Source: an uncultured Chlorobiota bacterium
GTDB lineage: Bacteria > Bacteroidota > Kapaibacteriia > OLB7
Direction of reading: 5' to 3'
NCBI GenBank assembly: GCA_946481475.1
Contig: CAMLOB010000107.1
Span: 1 to 9,753, forward strand
Length of the DNA stretch: 9,753 bases
Positions 1 to 6,400 of the stretch are shown here, piece by piece (the stretch's first letter is position 1; each line of letters opens with the position of its first letter). Under the pieces are notes generated by a model. That model was not told the DNA's origin. It did not search any database and worked only from the letters and a program-made list of their open reading frames with translations. Made by a program: the position numbers and the translations under genes.

Positions 1-11
1 TGTGAAGGGGT

Positions 12-60
12 AGCTGTGAGCGGTCAGCTTTGAGCTATCAGCAGTCAGCTTTGAGAGTGA
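12..60. repeat. Degenerate 7-nt tandem repeat (AGC-N-N-T-S)
   Basis: From position 12 the sequence falls into consecutive 7-base units that all begin with AGC and have T at position 6: AGCTGTG, AGCGGTC, AGCTTTG, AGCTATC, AGCAGTC, AGCTTTG, then a decayed AGAGTGA. The 12-mer GTCAGCTTTGAG also occurs exactly twice (23-34 and 44-55), 21 bases or three units apart. It lies just before the terminator of an upstream gene that is outside the window. No coding signal overlaps it. Such AGCT-rich heptads look like dispersed non-coding repeats. I cannot tell its family or copy number from this window. Confidence 0.6.
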
Positions 61-70
61 GACTGAGTAA

Positions 71-109
71 CGCGCCCGTTCCCTTTGCGGGAACGGGCGC
101 GCTTTGTTT
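71..109 (+). terminator. Intrinsic terminator of the upstream gene
   Basis: A perfect 13-bp inverted repeat (71-83 with 89-101; arms rich in CGCGCCCG and CGGGCGCG) encloses a 5-nt loop, TTTGC. It is followed by C and the T-rich tail TTTGTTT (103-109). This is a typical rho-independent terminator for plus-strand transcription entering from the left. It ends about 50 bases before the start of the first gene, so that gene either has a promoter squeezed into 103-147 or depends on read-through. I see no clear promoter in that gap. Confidence 0.85.
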
Positions 110-147
110 ATCCCCGATCTTTCCTTTCACCACAATCATATCCTTGC

Positions 148-153
148 AGGAGG
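148..153 (+). promoter_or_regulatory. Ribosome binding site that fixes a GTG start at 160
   Basis: A perfect AGGAGG lies 6 bases before GTG at 160. Starting there gives a protein that opens with Lys-Pro and a Phe/Leu-rich hydrophobic stretch ending in a VRA-Q cleavage site, a textbook signal peptide. The longer in-frame ATG at 85 lies inside the terminator stem and has no ribosome binding site. Confidence 0.85.
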
Positions 154-159
154 TTCACC

Positions 160-1503
160 GTGAAGCCTTTCTTTTTCTTTCCATTCTTCCTCTGTGCATT
201 CCTTCTTCTCTCCGACGGAGTCCGGGCACAGAATGAGAACCGACCCACTATTGCTCTGGAACTATCGGCCGACGAACGTTCACCCGATATTCCGGAGAAG
301 TACCGGGACTTCCGGGGACTGCTTATTGAAGAGTTTGACGTCATCGAACTCTATCCTCTTCTGACCTACATCTTTTTTGATTCGGCAAGCGGAGAGATTC
401 CGGAGCGATACGCAATGTTCAGTACCCCGACCGAGACCGAAGGGTTTTCCGATACGATCGCATTGGGAGGAACACTCCAACGGTATCGTCAGGTGCTGAA
501 CATCATCGGGTACAGGATGCGAAAGTATCCGGAGACGAGGATTACGCTGGGAGGCTATAATTCCGCCGGAGGTGGAGCTCCCCCACAGCCGGGGGAAAAC
601 CTCAACACCTCTGGAGAACGTCAGCAGGTCATCTTTGATTACCTGACCACTATCTGGCAGGTCGATCCAAACCGAATTGAATTGCTCCAACCCTCTTCCG
701 GACCTGCACCAACGCGTAGTAGTTTCATGGATCCCCTCGGCTTGGTTGAGTACCGCCGCGCCGAAATCCGGAGCAATGACTGGGAGATCATGAAACCGAT
801 GGTCGTCAGGGAAGTGCGCCGCTTCCACACTCCGTACCGGGTCCGCTTCCGGCTTTCAAACGGCATAGCCGATGAGCAAGTGGCAGGACGGGAAATCAGG
901 ATTCGCCGGCAGGGGGAGCAGTGGGACACGATCACTGATTTCGGGATCGCGGGGCCCTTCTCTCCCGAATGGAACTGGTACCGCCACGGGGATCCGGAAC
1001 TGCAGATCGCCGAAACGGAAGCCCCTTATGTAGCCGAGTTGATCGTTCGTGACAAAAGCGGGAAGGAGCACAGATCGGACCTGCTGGAAATTCCGGTTGC
1101 CGTCATCACAAAAGAGGCGAGGAAGCGGGAACGACTCCCCGACAGAACGATCGCCCGGTATTCGCTTGTCCTCTTCAACTTCGACAGCGACGAGCCGGGA
1201 ATTCTCAACGAGAGGATTCTGAAAGAATACATCTACGAGGACATCGGCGCGGAGGCAAAGGTCCGGATTACAGGTTACACCGATGTAGTAGGACTTGAGG
1301 ACAGAAATCAGCGCCTCTCGGAAATGAGAGCAAAAGCAATCCGCAAGGGGATCGAGCGGCATGCACGCGATACGACCGTCACTTCGATGGAGGCTGACGG
1401 AGTCGGCGAGACGCAGCCCCTCTACTCGAACGCTCTCCCGGAAGGACGCTTTTACAACAGGACCGTACAGATCATTGTCGAGACGCCGAAAGAAGAGGAG
1501 TGA
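160..1503 (+). CDS. Exported protein with two OmpA-like domains (paralogue 1)
   Basis: Probable periplasmic or outer-membrane-associated OmpA-family protein of 447 aa, starting at GTG. Residues 1-23 are a Phe-rich signal peptide with likely cleavage after VRA. A conserved preamble (about 44-63, IPExYRxFxG then VIEL) leads into OmpA-like domain 1 (about 70-204). There FFDSASGEIPERY starts the fold, GGYNS (131-135) sits where GHTD is usual, N147 to R154 match the N-x6-R spacing, and RRAEI closes it. Residues 205-332 are a beta-rich, poorly conserved middle. Domain 2 (about 333-441) is canonical: FNFDSDE, GYTD with D375, N383, LS, R390, and GRFYNRTV. D375 and R390 correspond to the Asp and Arg that bind diaminopimelate in peptidoglycan in known OmpA domains. 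Domain 1 keeps the Arg (R154) but has Ser (S135) in place of Asp. The next gene is its tandem paralogue. There is no membrane barrel in the protein, so anchoring is unclear. The OmpA-like call is firm; the role in tethering the envelope is inference. Confidence 0.9.
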   Translation: MKPFFFFPFFLCAFLLLSDGVRAQNENRPTIALELSADERSPDIPEKYRDFRGLLIEEFDVIELYPLLTYIFFDSASGEIPERYAMFSTPTETEGFSDTIALGGTLQRYRQVLNIIGYRMRKYPETRITLGGYNSAGGGAPPQPGENLNTSGERQQVIFDYLTTIWQVDPNRIELLQPSSGPAPTRSSFMDPLGLVEYRRAEIRSNDWEIMKPMVVREVRRFHTPYRVRFRLSNGIADEQVAGREIRIRRQGEQWDTITDFGIAGPFSPEWNWYRHGDPELQIAETEAPYVAELIVRDKSGKEHRSDLLEIPVAVITKEARKRERLPDRTIARYSLVLFNFDSDEPGILNERILKEYIYEDIGAEAKVRITGYTDVVGLEDRNQRLSEMRAKAIRKGIERHARDTTVTSMEADGVGETQPLYSNALPEGRFYNRTVQIIVETPKEEE

Positions 1504-1584
1504 AAGCATTCGGCTCTACGCTCCTGTTTCATTTTCGACATTACAGCCGCAACGCGTGAAGTGTGACAGAGGAAAAGAACACCC

Positions 1585-1657
1585 CTTGGTGATTCTTTGT
1601 GCTCTTTGTGTCCGCACGCCGTCCGCCGCCGCGGACATCAAAGACCGCGGCGGATGG
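1585..1657. repeat. Dispersed hairpin element, copy 1
   Basis: In the 238-bp spacer between the paralogues, CTTGGT is followed by two CTTTGTG units (1595-1601 and 1604-1610), then TGTCCGCACGCCG and a perfect 9-bp inverted repeat. The arms CCGCCGCGG (1626-1634) and CCGCGGCGG (1645-1653) enclose the loop ACATCAAAGA; GGATGGT follows (1652-1658). The same order of blocks recurs at 8608-8672. No T-tract follows the stem, so this is not an ordinary intrinsic terminator, although such a GC-rich hairpin could still slow polymerase or stabilise a 3' end. The rest of the spacer (1504-1584 and 1659-1730) holds nothing I can assign. Confidence 0.75.
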
Positions 1658-1741
1658 TGGTTATTCTTTCACGAGGAACATCGCTTACAACGCTATACGG
1701 TCATCACATCCGAACCGCCACTTCCATAACAGAGGTCCGTT

Positions 1742-3085
1742 ATGCAACGTCTTCTTTTTTGCATTCTTCCGATCTGTGCGATCGTCATGCCGAGGGGGGA
1801 TTGCACCGTTGCGCAGGAAGCATCACTCCCTCCGCCGGATATCCGCGTTCTCACAGATGACCGCGATGCCGGTATTCCGGAACCGTACCGAAGTTTCGAG
1901 GGCATCCTGCTGGAAGAAGTCCCAGTCATTGAACTCCACTCCATCCTGCCGTACGTCTTTTTTGATTCGGCAAACGGAGAGATTCCGGAGCGATACATCA
2001 TCTTCCGCAGTCCGGAGCAGAGGCTCGGCTTCTCCGACACAACCATTCCGGGGGGAACGCTTGAAAAACACCGTCAACTTCTGAACGTGATCGGCTACCG
2101 GATGAGAACGCATCCCGATACGCGCATCACGATCGGCGGCTACAATTCCTCGGGACAGAGAGTCCCCGAACAACCGGGGGAGAACGTCAACATCTCCAGG
2201 CAGCGTCAGCAGGTTGTCTATGACTACCTGACGAACATCTGGCAAATCGATCCGAACCGGATTGAGTTGCTTCCGATCAGAGAGGGGGCTCCGCCGGAAA
2301 CGTCAAACCCGAAAGTTCCGGAAGGAAGAGAGGAGAATCGTCGGGCGGAGATCGGCAGTTGGGACTGGCAGATCATGAAGCCGATCATTGACGTCGAGCT
2401 TCGCCTCGTACCGGTTGCCGGAACGCTCGGCATCGATTTGCCCGCCGACCTTCCCGACTCCGTCCGCACCCGGGGCATGATCGCCGTCGCTCATGCCGGT
2501 CGGGAAAGCCGGATGGTGATCGAATGGGGGAGCGATCCCGACTCGATCCCTCTTGAAGACTGGTATACGGGAAGAGGAATCGGACTTGCAGACACGCCGT
2601 CGTCGTTCACCGCATCTCTTGTCGTTCAGAACGAAAACGGAGAGGAGTTCCGCTCCGCAGAGACCGCCATTCCCTCTCTGAATCTTCCTGTCCGGACAGA
2701 TCATGGAGAAGCGCTTCATCCTCTGAGGGTGGCGTACTATGGACTGATCCGCTTCAGATTCGACAGCGATGAGGCCGGACCTTTGAACGATCGGATTCTG
2801 AAAGAGTATCTCTACAGCGAGATCCGTCCCGGTGCGGAGATAAGGGTAATCGGATACACGGACAGCAGGATCGGGCTTCCTGATCGGAATTACCGACTGT
2901 CGCGGCAGCGGGCCGCCACAGTCGCCCGGGAAATACGAAAGAATGTTCCTGCCGCCGACGTCGCCTCCTTGATTGAAGAAGGCGTTGGAGGAACCCATCC
3001 CCTCTTTCCGGAAACCACTCCCGAAGGTCGGTTCTACAACCGAACTGTAATCATCACTCTGAAAAACCACTATGAAAGAAGATAA
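1742..3085 (+). CDS. Exported protein with two OmpA-like domains (paralogue 2)
   Basis: Second OmpA-family protein, also exactly 447 aa. ATG at 1742 follows AGAGG (1731-1735). Residues 1-25 form a signal peptide (MQRLLFCILP core, probable cleavage near VAQ-E). The IPEPYRSFEG preamble (45-54) leads to OmpA-like domain 1 (about 71-205), with GGYNS (132-136), N148, R155 and RRAEI. Domain 2 (about 332-440) has FRFDSDE, GYTD with D374, N383, R390 and GRFYNRTV. By eye, domain 1 (107 aligned residues) is about two thirds identical to paralogue 1. Domain 2 is less so, and the middle (206-331) is barely alignable although nearly the same length. As in paralogue 1, the peptidoglycan-binding Asp is Ser (S136) in domain 1 and intact in domain 2. 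The pair arose by tandem duplication; the divergent middle suggests different partners. A cysteine at 21 lies near the signal region, but RGDC is not a lipobox, so I do not call it a lipoprotein. Confidence 0.9.
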   Translation: MQRLLFCILPICAIVMPRGDCTVAQEASLPPPDIRVLTDDRDAGIPEPYRSFEGILLEEVPVIELHSILPYVFFDSANGEIPERYIIFRSPEQRLGFSDTTIPGGTLEKHRQLLNVIGYRMRTHPDTRITIGGYNSSGQRVPEQPGENVNISRQRQQVVYDYLTNIWQIDPNRIELLPIREGAPPETSNPKVPEGREENRRAEIGSWDWQIMKPIIDVELRLVPVAGTLGIDLPADLPDSVRTRGMIAVAHAGRESRMVIEWGSDPDSIPLEDWYTGRGIGLADTPSSFTASLVVQNENGEEFRSAETAIPSLNLPVRTDHGEALHPLRVAYYGLIRFRFDSDEAGPLNDRILKEYLYSEIRPGAEIRVIGYTDSRIGLPDRNYRLSRQRAATVAREIRKNVPAADVASLIEEGVGGTHPLFPETTPEGRFYNRTVIITLKNHYERR

Positions 3086-3090
3086 CCCCT

Positions 3091-3179
3091 CCCCCTTGTC
3101 CCCCTTATATCCCTCGTCCGAGGTCCGCAAGGCGGCGCGTCGATACGGTGAACTTCTTGTCCCCTGTACCCTGATACCC
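3091..3179. repeat. C-rich short repeats with possible degraded hairpin element
   Basis: CTTGTCCCC occurs at 3095-3103 and again at 3156-3164. Each is followed by further CCCT-type units (TTATATCCCTCG and TGTACCCTGATA), suggesting a short unit close to CCCTTGT. Between them, GTCCGCA (3123-3129), CGGCGC (3133-3138), then TC-A and CGGTG (3145-3149) follow the block order of the hairpin elements at 1585 and 8608, but without the full stem. This may be a truncated third copy. The alignment was made by eye and the region is low in complexity, so the link is tentative. Confidence 0.35.
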
Positions 3180-3260
3180 GAAACATTCTCCCCTTTCCGG
3201 GGTCTTTCTTTTCCCCACATCCCGAGGAAAGATTCCCGTCAATGAAATCATCCGGAACCC

Positions 3261-3288
3261 TTGTATCTCATTGTATGTTCCGTATATT
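3261..3288 (+). promoter_or_regulatory. Possible promoter for the large secreted protein
   Basis: TTGTAT (3261-3266), 16 bases, then TATATT (3283-3288) resembles a sigma-70-type pair. TATATTTC (3283-3290) also fits seven of the eight positions of the Bacteroidota -7 box TAnnTTTG. TTGTAT repeats at 10-nt spacing (3261, 3271), with CGTAT at 3281. It lies in the most AT-rich part of the spacer, about 135 bases before the gene. Promoter rules for this lineage are uncertain and nothing else confirms it. Confidence 0.35.
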
Positions 3289-3424
3289 TCCTGTTACGTC
3301 TCGTTGAGAATCGGGCAGCCCTTCCACCGGCCTGAATATGAAAAGCATCAGTTGTGAATGATCCTGAAATGATGTCTGAGACTACGCCAACAACGCTGCC
3401 CACTGAAACCCGGAGAGAAGGCCT

Positions 3425-6400
3425 ATGAAACGGAATACGCTACTCTTTTGCCTGACAATTCTGCTTGCACTTCCGACCGCGCTCTCCCTGTTCGCCCAGG
3501 GCCCAGGCGACCCTGAAAAGGAAGGGGCGTTGCCGAGCGTTCAGGGGGCGAATGCCGAGGGAACCCGTTTCATCGTGGGGTTCATGCAGAATGAGGAGAG
3601 CACATCGATTTGCGCGTTGTTCGGCGGACGGGACCTCCCGAGACATCGCATCGCCATCGCTTCCCGCCTGAAAACCGACGTTACCATCACCTATCCTAAC
3701 GGAACAACACTTTCCAGAACACTTGAACCGTTCCAGATCTGGTCGCTGCAGCTCGACGGCGAGCAATACGAGTGTCTGGATGATGGGGTTTGTGCGAAAA
3801 GCTTCGAGATCGTCTCCGAGGAACCGGTCAGCGTCTATTGCTTCAGCAGCAAGACACACACTTCAGACGGCTATCTGGCCCTTCCGATCAGCTCTTGGGG
3901 AACGGAATACTACACGGCGAACGCTCCTGTCGATCAGTATACACCGAGACCATGGGAAGATCCCGACGGATGTCTTACCGAATCCCGCCCGGGTGAGTTC
4001 GCGATCATTGCGGGAGAGGACTTTACAACCGTCACGGTGATCGCAACGGTGCGCACACGATCCGGAATGCCGGCAACAGTGCCGCAAACGGAAGTGTTAA
4101 TGAAAGGAGAGATCTGGCAGGTACAGGCGGCGGGAGATGTGCGGGGACGGGACGACATTACCGGCTCCCACATTTCCTCCGACAAGCCGGTCGGCGTCCT
4201 GAGCGGCCACGTAAGAACGGCCATCCCCTCGTCATTCGATTCGAAAGATCATCTGATCGAGATGCTTCCGCCGGTCAAGGATCTCGGCACCCGCCATATC
4301 GTGGTGCCGTTCGGCGGACGGAACGGAGGGGATCTTGTACGGGTGATCGGAGCTGCCTCAGGCCGAACCGATATTCAGATCACAACGAAGACAGGCCGAA
4401 TACCCTATAGTCTAAGCGGTCCTGGAAGCTTTATCGAATTTCTCGTCAGCAATACAGACGGTGCAGCCGTTATCGAAACCACCCAGCCTGTCCTTGTCGC
4501 CCATTACTCGCAATCAAAGGGAGTTGATACGGTATCAGATAACCGATTCGATCCCTACATGATTATCACGACCCCCGAAGAGCAATTTGCAAACGCCGCA
4601 GTCTTCCAGACTCTCCCGAACAATAACGGTATAGGTCGGCAGTTCGACCACCACTTCGTGACCATCGTCAGCGAGAAGCTGAACTTCGCGACCCTTCGGA
4701 TCAACGGCTCCTCTCTGGCAAACGATCCCCGCATCGTCGCGCAGGGAGCGGTGCCGAGTCTCGAATCCCAGTTCGTCTGGCTGACGCTCCGGTTGCCTGA
4801 TAACCGTGCCTACGTCATCGAGGGGAGAGCGCTCTTCAGCGGTTATGTCTACGGCATCGGCGACTTCGATTCCTACGGCTGGCCGATCGGGGCCGGTCGC
4901 TTTACCGAAATCTTCGACACGATTCCGCCGGTCATGTGGGCGACCCCTTCATGCGGCGAACTCGTCTACGACATTTTCGCCGTCGACAGCGGCGGCATCA
5001 ACAGGGGACTGCTCGCCCTCTTTATTGACCAGAGCGGCTCGGAGAATGTCCAGCTTATCGAACGGGAGCCGAATCCGTGGCCGGCAGGGGGGACGTTCGA
5101 CACGGCACGGATTCGGGTGAGGTTGATCGACCCGACAAAACCGGGACGGGCACGGGTTGTGGCGCGGGATGCCGGTGGGATCTGGGATCCGGTCACACAG
5201 AGCTACCTGCACAATCACGACACGATCGAAGTGGAACTGCGTGTGGTCCCGCCGACCTTCTCGCGGGATTCGATTCTGGTTCAGGATGCGGAGATCAACG
5301 TCCAGCGACGCGAATCCCTATCGATTATCAACGGCGACAAGGACCGGCTGATCCACATCGACAGCATCAAACTTGTCCGTGGGGCGGAATTCAAGATCGA
5401 CGGTATGGGGCGTGGAGGAACGATCGACCTGTGGCTTGATCCGGGAGACAACTTTGATCTGAATATCTCCTTCGTATCGAATGACAACGGCGCTTACGAC
5501 GATACGCTGATCGTCTGGGTCGACTGCCTCCCGTATCGCATCCCGCTGAACGCCCTGATGTCCGTCCCCCTGATCAACACGCACGACCTCGACTTCGGCG
5601 AGATACGCAGGGGGACAAAGAAGTGCCTGGAACTCTGCGTCTCGAATCCGGGGAAGGGACGCCTGGAGATCACGAATATCGAGTTCGAAAGGAACGACGG
5701 AAGCGTCTACTCGTTCAGTCCTCCCGGAACACCCCTCTTCCTTGAACCGGGAGCCGACACCTGCTTCGAGGTCTGCTTCAGTCCGGACGCCGTTCGCTCC
5801 TTCACCGGCCGGGTGAAGTTCACCAGCAACGCCTTCGGCGGCACGAACGTGTCGAACCTGCGGGGAGGAGCGATCTATCCGATCATCGAAATCGGAGGAC
5901 ATGACTTCGGAGATGTGGAGGTGGGGGATACGAAATGCGATTCGGTTCCGATTACCAACACCGGCACCGACACGGCTTTTCTCGATGGCGTGTTCATCCA
6001 GAAGAATATGTTTGTGGAAGATCCGGCCATCTTCCCCTACGCTCTGGCTCCGGGGGAAACGATCTGGGTACCGATCTGCTTCACTCCGACGGCCGAAGAA
6101 GAGTATGATGCCTTTATCGGAGTGAACAACAAGGACGGCCTGGAAACGACCGACAGTCTGCGGGGAGCAGGCTTCCAGCTTCTGGCAGAGATCGACGGAC
6201 ATGATTGGGGACCGCAGTGGGTTAACACCCGCCATCCGTACGTCGTTCACATCCGCAACCTGACCGACCGGCCTCTACGGGTGGACAGCATCTGGCTTGA
6301 GGGGGGAGACGACGGCGACTTCACGCTGCTGACGCAGGTGCCGCCGTCGATTACGCTCGGTCCGAATGAAGAGTATCCGCTTGACGTTCTCTTCTCTCCG

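Larger units (their letters stand above)
3086..3424. other. 339-bp spacer with C-rich repeats and a leader region
   Basis: There is no credible gene here. The left part (3086-3220) is strongly C-rich on the plus strand with short repeated units. It includes a small GC stem (CCCC 3190-3193, loop TTTCC, GGGG 3199-3202) followed by TCTTTCTTTT, which is at best a weak terminator for the gene before it. The right part (3241-3300) is AT-richer and promoter-like. About 130 bases of presumed untranslated leader then run to the next gene, whose ribosome binding site is GGAGAG at 3412-3417. Confidence 0.6.

Noticed and set aside
85..159. Upstream ATG extension of the first OmpA-like gene
   Set aside because: The ATG lies in the loop and right arm of a perfect terminator hairpin with no ribosome binding site, and the extension would bury the signal peptide inside the protein.
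1804..1806. Lipoprotein cysteine in the second OmpA-like protein (C21)
   Set aside because: The residues before it (RGD) do not fit a lipobox, and an ordinary signal peptidase site follows a few residues later.
1599..2084. 161-codon open frame spanning the spacer repeat and the second paralogue
   Set aside because: It begins in the hairpin element and continues out of frame through a well-supported gene; its residues reflect the repeat.
2303..3220. 305-codon open frame on the minus strand
   Set aside because: It is antisense to the second OmpA-like gene and its spacer, has no recognisable protein features, and its length is expected from codon bias in the opposite frame.
3242..3307. 21-codon ORF in the spacer before the large gene
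   Set aside because: The nearest purine-rich stretch is about 14 bases away from the ATG, the peptide has no features, and it overlaps the promoter-like patch.
5318..6250. 310-codon open frame on the minus strand
   Set aside because: It is antisense to the ASH repeats of the large secreted protein, whose domains are clear on the plus strand; the frame has no signal peptide or known motif.
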